Positions 16,903 to 24,586 of a DNA stretch of 64,000 nucleotides are shown here, in pieces. Every line of letters starts with the position of its first letter. Position 1 is the stretch's first letter. The notes under the pieces are model-generated. The model saw only the letters and a list, made by a program, of their open reading frames with translations, did not search any database and had not been told where the DNA came from. Source of the DNA: VAZQ01 sp035293945. GTDB taxonomy: Bacteria; Pseudomonadota; Alphaproteobacteria; Rhizobiales; Xanthobacteraceae. The position numbers were made by a program, and so were the translations under genes. The DNA is taken from contig DATGLV010000037.1 of assembly GCA_035293945.1 (NCBI GenBank), positions 62,001-126,000 of the forward strand, in the 5' to 3' direction.

Positions 16903-17409
16903 ATGCATTTCCCGGCCGTCAACATTCCGGTAGCTTATCCGTTCGGCCGATCGGCTGCTTCGCGGTTCCAATCGCGCCCGGTCTTCTCCGTGCACGAACC
17001 CGCCGGGGCGTCCACGCAGCCGGGCAACTCTGGTTCTATCCTCCTTGTGGAGGACGATTTTCTCATCGCCTCACAAATGGAGAGCGCCCTTGCTGAGGCC
17101 GGTTTCGCGATTGCCGGAACGGCGGGCTCGGCCGAAGAAGCGCTGGCGCTCGCGGCACGGCATCGCCCGGCGTTAATTGTGATGGATATCCGGCTCAACG
17201 GAAACCGCGACGGCATCGACGTCGCGCTGGAGGTGTTTGCGACCTACGGCATCCGCTGCGTCTTCGCCAGCGCGCATCAGACGGCGGAAGCGCGCATGCG
17301 GGCGCAGCCGGCGCGTCCGCTTGCATGGCTCGCAAAGCCGTATTCAATGCCGTCGCTCGTGGAGGCCGTGCGCGGGGCGTTTCGCGACCTCCGCGCGGCC
17401 GACGCCTGA
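16903..17409 (+). CDS. Single-domain response regulator
   Basis: The 168-residue protein has about 43 polar leading residues and then one receiver domain: SILLVEDDFLIASQMESAL, phospho-acceptor Asp95 in ALIVMDIRLNG, and the switch lysine in LAWLAKPYSMP. There is no output domain and no ECF-sigma-like N-terminus, so it is not PhyR. It is almost certainly the partner of the upstream HWE kinase, as a diffusible phosphate carrier or sink. The long leader in front of the domain is unusual. Confidence 0.85.
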   Translation: MHFPAVNIPVAYPFGRSAASRFQSRPVFSVHEPAGASTQPGNSGSILLVEDDFLIASQMESALAEAGFAIAGTAGSAEEALALAARHRPALIVMDIRLNGNRDGIDVALEVFATYGIRCVFASAHQTAEARMRAQPARPLAWLAKPYSMPSLVEAVRGAFRDLRAADA

Positions 17410-17646
17410 AGCATCCACACGCCCCTCCCCGCGTTTTGACCCGTAAGGCTGCTCCAGAGCCGTCGCACTCCATCGGAGCTGATGGCAACCTCCTCGATTG
17501 AGGTATTTACTTACCGGCACTTTAGCAGTTCGAACTCGATTTTCATCAATGAATTCAGCGATAGCCATCCGGACCGCCTTGTTGTGTTTGCGCCGAACGC
17601 GCGGTTAACTCCGCACCCGCGCATTCGTGGTCCCCGGCGAGTTTCC

Positions 17647-19038
17647 GTGACACCCTTAAGTCTTGCCTCCCAGCCGCAAAGGGTATCCGCCCTCGTCCCG
17701 ATGCTCTTGGCATCAGGACTGACGCTCGCCGGCTTCGCGGTGACCGTGCTGGCGCTCTATCCCGGATATCTCACCAACGATGCCACCTACATCTACGGCT
17801 ACATGCACGACTGGCATCTCGGCGACTGGCAATCGCCCTTGGAGACAATTCTGTGGTGGCTGATTGATCCGCTCGCGCCCGGGCCGGGCAGCATGTTTCT
17901 GCTGATCGTTACCTTCTATTGGCTGGGCTTTGGCCTGGTTGCTCTTGCGGTCGCGCAACGCGCCGGTGCGGTCGCGATCGCGGTTCCATTGCTCGCGCTC
18001 ACGCCGCCCGCCTTCATCCTCTTGTCGATGATCTGGCGCGACATGCTTTTCTCAGGCATATGGCTCCTTGCGGCGGCGATTCTCTACCTGGTCGCCGACC
18101 GCTCCGGCTGGCTGCGCATCGGCGCGCAGATTCTCGCGCTCGTCCTGATCGGCTGCGGCATCCTCTTGCGACCCAACGCCATCGTCGCAGCGCCGTTTCT
18201 CATTGCCTACGCGCTTTGGCCGACACGGCTGCAATGGAAGCGCACCGCGCTCTTGTTCATTCCGGCGGTCGCGGCCGGATACGGCCTCATTCACCTCGTC
18301 TACTACGATATCCTCAACGTCAAGCGCGAGAACCCGCTGCATTCGCTCCTCGTCTTCGATCTCGGCGGGATCAGCTACTTTGCCCAGGAGAATGTGTTCC
18401 CGGTGACCTGGACGCCTGAGGAGAACGCGCTGCTGCTCAAGCGATGCTACGAGCCGCAGCACTGGGACAGCTACTGGACACTCGAGCCGTGCAATTTCGT
18501 GATGGCGCGCCTCGAGCGCAAAGACGAGCCGATCTTCGGCACCCAGCGTCTGATCGATGCTTGGGTCAGTGCCGTCAAGGCACACCCTCTCGCCTATCTG
18601 GAGCACCGTCTCACCGTCCTGTGGACGCTGCTGGGACGCGAAAATTACGTCCTCGAGATCCACAAGATGCCGCTCCCCGAGGAGGCGCCGATCGCCCAAA
18701 ACAGCTACTTTCGGGCGCTCCTGCCGCTGCAAGACGCGATCAAATCGAGCATCCTATATCGCGGAGGGTTCTGGCTCCTCCTTGCTGCCGCGATCGCCGC
18801 CTGGGCGTGGCCGGCGCGGCTCGGCGCAAGTGGCGCCTTTGCGGTCTCGGTCGCCGCCACGGGCCTCGCTTATTTGCTGAGCTTCGGCGTGTTCGCCGTC
18901 GCAACCGATTTTCGCTATCTCCATTTGGGCGTCGTGACCGCCTTGGCGGCACTCGTTCCGTCGCTGATCGCACGACGTGAAGCGCGCCCCAAACTGCTGA
19001 AGCAGCAGGTTGCCGGAGCGGTGAAGCCGAGCGGCTGA
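17647..19038 (+). CDS. Polytopic membrane protein of GT-C glycosyltransferase type
   Basis: About 463 residues with roughly ten hydrophobic segments. LYPGYLTNDATYIYGYMHDW in the first periplasmic loop resembles the acidic loop of GT39/ArnT-like lipid-linked sugar transferases, and a large loop near residues 245-340 has four cysteines and tryptophans. The likely role is transfer of sugars or other groups from a polyprenyl carrier, but no specific function can be assigned. A GTG at 17647 was chosen because the frame upstream to 17482 has low-GC, non-coding composition; ATG 17701 is an alternative. It follows the sensor block without obvious linkage. Confidence 0.65.
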   Translation: MTPLSLASQPQRVSALVPMLLASGLTLAGFAVTVLALYPGYLTNDATYIYGYMHDWHLGDWQSPLETILWWLIDPLAPGPGSMFLLIVTFYWLGFGLVALAVAQRAGAVAIAVPLLALTPPAFILLSMIWRDMLFSGIWLLAAAILYLVADRSGWLRIGAQILALVLIGCGILLRPNAIVAAPFLIAYALWPTRLQWKRTALLFIPAVAAGYGLIHLVYYDILNVKRENPLHSLLVFDLGGISYFAQENVFPVTWTPEENALLLKRCYEPQHWDSYWTLEPCNFVMARLERKDEPIFGTQRLIDAWVSAVKAHPLAYLEHRLTVLWTLLGRENYVLEIHKMPLPEEAPIAQNSYFRALLPLQDAIKSSILYRGGFWLLLAAAIAAWAWPARLGASGAFAVSVAATGLAYLLSFGVFAVATDFRYLHLGVVTALAALVPSLIARREARPKLLKQQVAGAVKPSG

Positions 19039-19071
19039 CGGCCGTCTGTAATGGAAGGCCACTGCGCGCGC

Positions 19072-19236
19072 CTATGCGGGGTGACCCGGGTCGTTCACCT
19101 TGGGGATGTCGAGCTCGTCTTCGTCGGCAACCGGTGGCTTGGGCGGCTTGCCGGGTATCCCCTGCTCGCCCAGCTTCGCCTTGGCGATGTCATCCTCAGT
19201 CGGCCGGTCTTCTTCGCGTACGCGTGGCCTGCTCAT
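19072..19236 (-). CDS. Small acidic-basic hypothetical protein (54 residues)
   Basis: The product starts MSRPRVREEDRPTEDDIAKA and is highly polar with a proline-rich middle (GIPGKPPKPPVADEDE). It is probably disordered. The gene overlaps the 3' end of the next small gene by 41 nt in another frame, suggesting coupled translation. I do not recognise the family. It shares the EcfG-type promoter at 19446-19470. Confidence 0.5.
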   Translation of the reverse strand: MSRPRVREEDRPTEDDIAKAKLGEQGIPGKPPKPPVADEDELDIPKVNDPGHPA

Positions 19237-19414
19237 CACGCATCTCCCTGTCCAGCTCGATGACCTTCTGTTGCACTTCGTCGGACTCGCGGCAGAGAAA
19301 GCTCGCGATTTCCTCGATCGCTGTGCCGAGGTGGAGATCCTTTCGCAGGTCGGCAAGCTCCGTCGCCGACCATGCTTTGCTGCTTAGATTGCCGGGTCGA
19401 ATCGGTCTGTCCAT
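19196..19414 (-). CDS. Small helical hypothetical protein (72 residues)
   Basis: The product begins MDRPIRPGNLSSKAWSATEL and contains LADLRKDLHLGTAIEEIASF followed by CRESDEVQQK, a pattern like a small helix-turn-helix (compare GcrA-type SQIAAEIG) without a clear partner domain, and a basic end. The ATG at 19414 is only 32 nt below the CGTT of a perfect EcfG-type promoter, which supports it as a real, stress-regulated gene. Its function is unknown. Confidence 0.6.
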   Translation of the reverse strand: MDRPIRPGNLSSKAWSATELADLRKDLHLGTAIEEIASFLCRESDEVQQKVIELDREMRDEQATRTRRRPAD

Positions 19415-19445
19415 TGCCGACCCCCATTTTCCTTCATCCCCAGTC

Positions 19446-19470
19446 AACGCCCGCTCATTGGGGCGGTTCC
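19446..19470 (-). promoter_or_regulatory. EcfG-type general stress promoter before the small gene pair
   Basis: Minus strand GGAAC (19470-19466), 16-nt spacer, CGTT (19449-19446). It is positioned for transcription from about 19438 into the gene starting at 19414. Confidence 0.65.
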
Positions 19471-19493
19471 GAGGGGTGCCGCGGACCGCTTCC

Positions 19494-20771
19494 CTAATGG
19501 TCGGCGTATCGCTGCGGTTTTGTCTCCGGTAGCAGCATCCAGGCCGCCGCTGTCGCCCCCGCAGCGATGGCGGCAATGGCCAGAAAGCCTGCGGCGCGTC
19601 CGAAGCCTTGGAACAAGAACCCGCTGAGCCCCGTGCTCAAAGCTGCGGCGATCGCAAGCAGCGCCCCGATCACCCCTTGGACGAGATTGAAGCGGCCCGT
19701 GCCGGCCGTTAAATCGGTGATGATCAGAACCGTCATAACATTGAAGATCGAGCCGGTGACGCCATCGAGCAGCTCGATCGCGATGACGGCCTCGGTGTTC
19801 GTCACGAAAGCGAATAAGACCGCGCGCACTACCTCGAGGCTGAAACCGACCATCAGCACCGGCTTCCGCCCCCTCACCTCCGAGAGATAGCCGACCGACG
19901 GCGCCATCACGGCGACCACGACCTGCGGGCCGATGATGAGCGCCGAAATAAGGATTGCGCCGTGCGCCGCCTTGGTTGCGCCAAATGTCTCGCCCAGGAG
20001 CGGCAGCATCGATGCATTGGCGAATTGGAACAGCATCAAGCATCCGGCGAAGGCGACCAGGTTGCGGTTCTTGGCCAGATCGATCAGCCGATGCAGCTTG
20101 GCGTCGCCGGTTGGCGCATTGCGGGCGCGCGCGTGATCGATTTCCTCGGGACGGATTCGGCTGAGGGCGATGAGCGCCGGTGCGCAGAGAGCGGCGGCTG
20201 CAAGGAATATCGCGCGCGGCGCCACAAAGCTGCCGATGGCTCCCAAGACGCCGGCAGTCACGGCGGTGCCGGCGCCGGAAAATCCAAAGTTGCGTCCCGT
20301 ACGCAGGGACATGGCGCGCCGCCCCACCAAGCCGAGGCTGATCGCGGCGATCGCCGGCGTCATGATGCCAGCCGTCGATCCGTGCAGAATCTCGGCCACG
20401 AAGACGAGGGGAAAAGTCGGCGCGAGCGCGAAGATGAGCGCCGCTCCGCAAATCATGAGCGCTCCGGCAGCCACGAGGGCGCGCTTCCAGGGCAGCGCGT
20501 CGGCGAGCGCGCCACCGGGAACAAGGCTCAAGACGCCGGCAATTCCACCGCTCCCCAGCACCAGCCCGACATTGGATTGCGACCAGCCGAGGTCGGCAAG
20601 ATAGAACGCCACAAAGGTCCCGAAACCGGTTTGCACATCGGCGATGAAGAAGTTCGTCCAGTCAAGCCCGGCACGGCTTTGTAACGAGGCCGGTGTGCGC
20701 AACAGCCGACGCGCGTGGCGGTACCGCGTGACGGCTCGACCTACCTTCGAGCGGTGGCGTGGGGCAGTCAT
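19494..20771 (-). CDS. Major facilitator superfamily transporter
   Basis: The 425-residue protein has about 12 membrane segments. The first begins around residue 40 (FFIADVQTGFGTFVAFYLAD); a SVGYLSEVRGRKPVLM loop matches the MFS signature between helices of the second half. It resembles drug or metabolite exporters. The substrate is unknown. It is downstream of the creatininase-family gene on the same strand (83 nt gap) and has its own perfect EcfG-type promoter (20807-20832), so it may export the product of the neighbouring cluster, or serve general stress defence. Confidence 0.85.
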   Translation of the reverse strand: MTAPRHRSKVGRAVTRYRHARRLLRTPASLQSRAGLDWTNFFIADVQTGFGTFVAFYLADLGWSQSNVGLVLGSGGIAGVLSLVPGGALADALPWKRALVAAGALMICGAALIFALAPTFPLVFVAEILHGSTAGIMTPAIAAISLGLVGRRAMSLRTGRNFGFSGAGTAVTAGVLGAIGSFVAPRAIFLAAAALCAPALIALSRIRPEEIDHARARNAPTGDAKLHRLIDLAKNRNLVAFAGCLMLFQFANASMLPLLGETFGATKAAHGAILISALIIGPQVVVAVMAPSVGYLSEVRGRKPVLMVGFSLEVVRAVLFAFVTNTEAVIAIELLDGVTGSIFNVMTVLIITDLTAGTGRFNLVQGVIGALLAIAAALSTGLSGFLFQGFGRAAGFLAIAAIAAGATAAAWMLLPETKPQRYADH

Positions 20772-20806
20772 CGATACCGGGACCGGACACGGAACGCTGA
20801 TCCCAG

Positions 20807-20832
20807 AACGGCCGCAAATGGAGTTGAGTTCC
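20807..20832 (-). promoter_or_regulatory. EcfG-type general stress promoter before the MFS gene
   Basis: Minus strand GGAAC (20832-20828), 17-nt spacer, CGTT (20810-20807). The MFS start at 20771 is about 36 nt below. Confidence 0.6.
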
Positions 20833-20854
20833 GCTTGGTGCGTGCGGACGCGCC

Positions 20855-21619
20855 CTAACCCAGCGGTTTGCCCAGATGGGCTTGGTTTTCCAAGAGGCGG
20901 CCCAATACGGGGCCGGCTGCCACAACCATGCGCCCCAGCATGGCGCGTCCGTGCTCGGCCGAGGCCTGCGCCGGGTCGCCGATGATTCCCATATGGGCGA
21001 GGCGCGAATCGTCAGTACGCCAGGGAAAGGTCACTGCGCGATCGAGGATCAGCGCGGCTACGTGCTCGCCCGAAGCATGCGGCGCGATCAGATCCTGCCG
21101 CACCAGGTCAGGCGCGAGCGCCAGCATGATCGACGTCTCGGCCGCGCCTCCATGCACGTCGGCGACGGCCGCAGGCGACCCGCCGGCCAAATCGAAGGGA
21201 TGCAGCGCGCAGGCATTGAGTGATAATTCGCTGGCAAGCTCGCGCAACAGCGTCTCGAGAGCGCCACGATTGCCGCCGTGGCCGTTGATGATGGCGAGAT
21301 TGCGTGTGGGCAGCGCCCGCACGATTTCGCGCGCGATCTCCTTGAGCAAATGCGCAAAGGTCTCCAGAGAAAGACTGAGCGTCCCGGGCGCCCAATCGTG
21401 CTCGCGCGAAAGGCCGATGCTGAAAGTCGGTAGCTGCCACAGGTCGAACTGATCGCCCCAGCGGTCGACCAGCGCACGTGTGACCCCTTCGGCCACCACC
21501 ACGTCAGTGTCGAGGGGCAGATGCGGCCCGTGCTGCTCGATGGCGCCGAGCGGCAGGCAAAGGATGGAGGTCGGCTTGAGCTTCCGCGTTATCTCCGGAA
21601 ACGTCAGCTCACCAAGCAT
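20855..21619 (-). CDS. Creatininase-family amidohydrolase (ArfB/MftE-like)
   Basis: The 254-residue protein keeps the metal-binding signature: LGAIEQHGPHLPLDTDV near residue 25, INGHGGNRGAL near 115, and DVHGGAAETSIML near 165. The family includes creatininase, the formamidopyrimidine deformylase ArfB of archaeal flavin/F420 synthesis and the mycofactocin peptidase MftE. Given its position beside a GTP cyclohydrolase II and a RibD-type reductase, a deformylase or amidase acting on a GTP-derived pyrimidine is plausible (inference). The ATG at 21619 was chosen over an upstream TTG at 21643. A shared box (21663-21699) lies about 45 nt upstream. Confidence 0.8.
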   Translation of the reverse strand: MLGELTFPEITRKLKPTSILCLPLGAIEQHGPHLPLDTDVVVAEGVTRALVDRWGDQFDLWQLPTFSIGLSREHDWAPGTLSLSLETFAHLLKEIAREIVRALPTRNLAIINGHGGNRGALETLLRELASELSLNACALHPFDLAGGSPAAVADVHGGAAETSIMLALAPDLVRQDLIAPHASGEHVAALILDRAVTFPWRTDDSRLAHMGIIGDPAQASAEHGRAMLGRMVVAAGPVLGRLLENQAHLGKPLG

Positions 21620-21662
21620 GCGCGGCGAAGGCGGCCGTCCCAATGAATGAAATCCCCCGAAT

Positions 21663-21699
21663 GGCGCGATGTGTCACGAATTTCGGAAGCGGAAACTAG
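21663..21699 (-). promoter_or_regulatory. Dispersed box, copy B, upstream of the creatininase-family gene
   Basis: The plus strand reads GCGATGTGTCACGAATTTC then GGAAGCGG and ACTAG. On the minus strand it reads CTTCCGAAATTCGTGACACAT, ending about 45 nt above the ATG at 21619. Spacing and orientation match copy C, so a promoter or operator role is plausible. Confidence 0.45.
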
Positions 21700-22829
21700 C
21701 GCTCGGCGCGAAGATCACGATGCTCCGTCTCGTCGCCCTCGCCCAGGAGCGATAACAGCTGATCCAGCTTGTGGCCGGCCCGTGTCGCCTTGGCGGTCAG
21801 ATAGCGGCGGTTATCGGCATTGACGGTGCCCTGTAGCGGGATGCGGCCGGAAACCTCGATCCCGGCCTGGGCCAGGCCGTCGAGCTTGGCCGGATTGTTG
21901 GTCAACAAGAGCACGCGCTTGCAGCCGAGCAGCTCGAGCATGCGCACCGCCATCCCGTAATCGCGCTCGTCGTCGTCAAAGCCCAGCGTGGCGTTGGCAT
22001 CCAGCGTGTCGAGCCCGTCATCCTGCAGCTGATAGGCGCGCATCTTGTTGGCGAGGCCGAGCCCGCGCCCTTCCTGCCGCAGATAGAGAATGACGCCGCC
22101 GCCCTCCTCGTCCAATCGTGCGAGTGCAAGCCGCAGCTGATCGCCGCAATCGCAGCGCCGCGAGCCGAACACGTCGCCGGTGAGGCACGCGGAATGTATC
22201 CGCACCGGCACCGGGCTGCGAAAATCCGGATTGCCGACGATGACCGCAGTCGCGGTGCCGCCGACCTCATCGCGGAACACCACGAAGCGCGCGGACAACC
22301 CGCCCTGCAGCGGGACGCTGGCCGCCGAAGCCACGGTCAGCGTTGCCAAGGCGTCTTGCCGAAAAGGCGCCACCGCCGCGGCTTCGAAACTGATCAAGGA
22401 CGGCACGAAACGCGCGACCACGGCGTCATCCTTGGGGACGACCAGCAATGCCGGCAGCCGTTGCGCAAGCTTGGCTAGCTCCAGCGCCGGTGCCGCGGCG
22501 CGGGGTGGCGGCGAGGCGTCGAGGCGAAGTTTCACCTCGACGTTGACCGCAAGGGAGAGAATGTCCGCCGCGCTGGCGGTCTCGTCTATGGCGAGGGCGA
22601 TCGGCCCTCCGGAACTCACCCCCAGCGAACGCGCCCGTCGCTCCGTCAGCACAAGGCGCAGCTGCGCTGGCGCGCCGCACAACTGGCGAAAAGCCGCGAG
22701 CTGATCGTCGCCCATGCCGTCGACCGGCAGCGCAATGACGCCCTCGTTCCCATCCATCACGATAATGGGCCGCCCGGAGCGGAATTCGGAAAGCGCCCTG
22801 GCAACCATCACGTAAGCGGGGTCGCCCAT
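21696..22829 (-). CDS. ribA: GTP cyclohydrolase II with degenerate RibB-like N-terminal domain
   Basis: The C-terminal half has the full GTP cyclohydrolase II set: zinc cysteines in SACLTGDVFGSRRCDCGDQL, RQEGRGLGLANKMRAYQLQD, DDERDYG and LLTNNPAKLDGL. It opens GTP to a diaminopyrimidine. The first 180 or so residues align in layout with DHBP synthase (ALSEFRSGRPIIVMDGNEG) but lack the acidic catalytic DRENEGD motif, so that activity is probably lost. The gene is next to a RibD-type reductase rather than ribE/ribH, suggesting a specialised pathway rather than housekeeping riboflavin. ATG 22829 is preferred over 22892. Confidence 0.85.
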   Translation of the reverse strand: MGDPAYVMVARALSEFRSGRPIIVMDGNEGVIALPVDGMGDDQLAAFRQLCGAPAQLRLVLTERRARSLGVSSGGPIALAIDETASAADILSLAVNVEVKLRLDASPPPRAAAPALELAKLAQRLPALLVVPKDDAVVARFVPSLISFEAAAVAPFRQDALATLTVASAASVPLQGGLSARFVVFRDEVGGTATAVIVGNPDFRSPVPVRIHSACLTGDVFGSRRCDCGDQLRLALARLDEEGGGVILYLRQEGRGLGLANKMRAYQLQDDGLDTLDANATLGFDDDERDYGMAVRMLELLGCKRVLLLTNNPAKLDGLAQAGIEVSGRIPLQGTVNADNRRYLTAKATRAGHKLDQLLSLLGEGDETEHRDLRAER

Positions 22830-22994
22830 CAGGCTCGCGCGGCTATTTGCTCGGCTACTCGACACGAATACTCGTCCCCAGCTTGAAGTCATGAAATAGG
22901 ATATAGTTCCACGAGCTGTCGTCCCTTAGGATCGCACTTTAAGAAACGTGGCGTTTCCTTCCTATTTACATGGCACGATGACCATCATGGCACG

Positions 22995-23816
22995 ATGACG
23001 CCGCCGCCGAAAGAACACCTCGCCACCAATGCATGCGAGCCCGGCGCCGATTGCTGGGCTGATGTTCCCCGGATGTTCCGTGAGGGCGACTGTGCCCTGC
23101 CGATGCCCTGGCAGGAGCTGTTCGGCCCTCTGCAGCGCGGCTTGGTAGATGGGCTCGTCGTGGTCGCCCAGCTCGGCCAATCGATCGATGCACGTATCGC
23201 CACCCCCAATGGGGATTCCAAATACATCAACGGAGCCCATGGCCTTGCGCACCTGCATCGCTTGCGCGCCTTGGTGGATGCCGTGCTCATCGGTGTCGGC
23301 ACCGCCCAAATGGATGATCCGCAACTGACGGTCCGCCGTGTTGTCGGCCCGAGCCCGGCCCGCGTCATCGTCGATCCGAACGGGCGGTTGCCTTGGACCG
23401 CCCGGGTGCTTGCCGCGGACGGCAGCCGTCGCTTGGTGATCACGCATGCCGGCGGCAAAACTCGGCTCCCACCCGGAGTCGAGGTTGCCGCGCTGCCCGA
23501 GGTGAATGGCCAGATTGCGCCCGCCGACATTTTGGGCGCGCTTGCGGAGCGCGGCTTTCGCCGCGTCCTCGTGGAAGGGGGCGCCAACACGGTCTCTCGC
23601 TTTCTGCAGGCGCGCTGTCTCGACCGTCTGCATGTGCTGATCGCACCGATCATCATCGGCGGCGGCCCCGCGAGCGTGACCCTGCCGCCGGTCGCGCGCG
23701 TCGACGACGCGGTGCGGGCGCCGATCCGCGCGCATGTGCTGGGCGATGATCTGTTGCTGGATTGCGATTTGAGCGGTCAACGCCTTCCAATCGCGGATGC
23801 AAAAAAGTCGATGTGA
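22995..23816 (+). CDS. RibD C-terminal-type pyrimidine/dihydrofolate reductase-like protein
   Basis: The 273-residue protein matches the reductase half of RibD: AQSIDARIATPNGDSKYING, HLHRLRALVDAVLIGVGTAQ, DDPQLTVR, and ILGALAERGFRRVLVEGGAN. There is no deaminase domain (no zinc HAE/PCxxxxxxC motif); the first 60 residues are unrelated. It probably uses NADPH to reduce a ribosylaminopyrimidine or similar. It diverges from ribA, and its 3' end overlaps the convergent methyltransferase gene by 40 nt. A 14-nt tandem duplication (22969-22999) covers its start codon. Confidence 0.82.
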   Translation: MTPPPKEHLATNACEPGADCWADVPRMFREGDCALPMPWQELFGPLQRGLVDGLVVVAQLGQSIDARIATPNGDSKYINGAHGLAHLHRLRALVDAVLIGVGTAQMDDPQLTVRRVVGPSPARVIVDPNGRLPWTARVLAADGSRRLVITHAGGKTRLPPGVEVAALPEVNGQIAPADILGALAERGFRRVLVEGGANTVSRFLQARCLDRLHVLIAPIIIGGGPASVTLPPVARVDDAVRAPIRAHVLGDDLLLDCDLSGQRLPIADAKKSM

Positions 23817-24586
23817 CCGATCCTGAGCTGAGCGCGTGCATCGGCGATGAGCTCGAGGCGGCGGGTGAGCCACGCTGCGATGCGCTCAAGCGGCACGTCT
23901 CCGAGCTCGCGCGCGGCTGACGCCCACCCGCTCAGTATCTCTCTTTGAATGACGTCGTCCTGCGTCCCAAACACCCACTCGGAGTGTCCCTGCACGACGG
24001 CGTAGCCAACCGCCTCGAAGCGGGCGATCGCCTGCGCGGCGGCTTGCGGTCCCAATGCCGGGCCAAAGCCCTTGTCGCGCCGTTGGTGACGATTGACCGC
24101 CGCGAGCATCTCGGCATCGAACGCTGCCGGGGGATCAAGCACCGAGCCGCCGTCATAGCTCAGCGCCGCATAGACCGGCAGGCGGCGCGCCGCCACCTCG
24201 ACCACCAGGCGCTCGACAAAATCCGCTGACACGAGGTCAAGCAGCGCGGAGCAGGTGACGAGATCAAGCGCCCCGTCGAGCGCAAGCTCCAGATCGCGTC
24301 CGAGATCGATCGCCCGCACCTGCACAATCCTGTGTGGCGGCTCGGCAAGCTCCGGCGTGCGCGCCAACAGGCCGAGGTCATTGTCCACGAGGCGCCAGCT
24401 CTGCCGTACCGGCAGATACGGGCTGATTGCCCGCAGGCTGGATCCGGTGCCACATGCCAGATCAACCACGGAGACGGCCGGCCGGTCGGCAAAGTGGGCG
24501 GTGACGGCGTCGAGCACGGCCCTGTTGCGGGCGCGCAAATCGTACGGTTCGCGCAATGCCAGCCACTGCGCCGAGAAGCCGCTCAC
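23777..24586 (-). CDS. SAM-dependent class I methyltransferase
   Basis: The 269-residue protein has motif I (VSVVDLACGTGSSLRAISPY) near residue 40, an acidic RLVDNDLGLL after the second strand, and DLVTCSALLDLVSADFVERL in the core. It probably methylates a small molecule. The ATG overlaps the stop of the upstream glycosyltransferase gene by 4 nt, so the two are translated together. The 3' end overlaps the RibD-type gene on the other strand. The substrate is unknown. Confidence 0.8.
   Translation of the reverse strand: MSGFSAQWLALREPYDLRARNRAVLDAVTAHFADRPAVSVVDLACGTGSSLRAISPYLPVRQSWRLVDNDLGLLARTPELAEPPHRIVQVRAIDLGRDLELALDGALDLVTCSALLDLVSADFVERLVVEVAARRLPVYAALSYDGGSVLDPPAAFDAEMLAAVNRHQRRDKGFGPALGPQAAAQAIARFEAVGYAVVQGHSEWVFGTQDDVIQREILSGWASAARELGDVPLERIAAWLTRRLELIADARAQLRIGHIDFFASAIGRR

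Noticed and set aside
16903..17409. PhyR-type general stress response regulator
   Set aside because: There is only a receiver domain and no ECF-sigma-like N-terminal part.
22861..22910. EcfG-type promoter before ribA (GGAAC near 22906)
   Set aside because: The -10 part reads ACTT at the right distance, two mismatches from CGTT.
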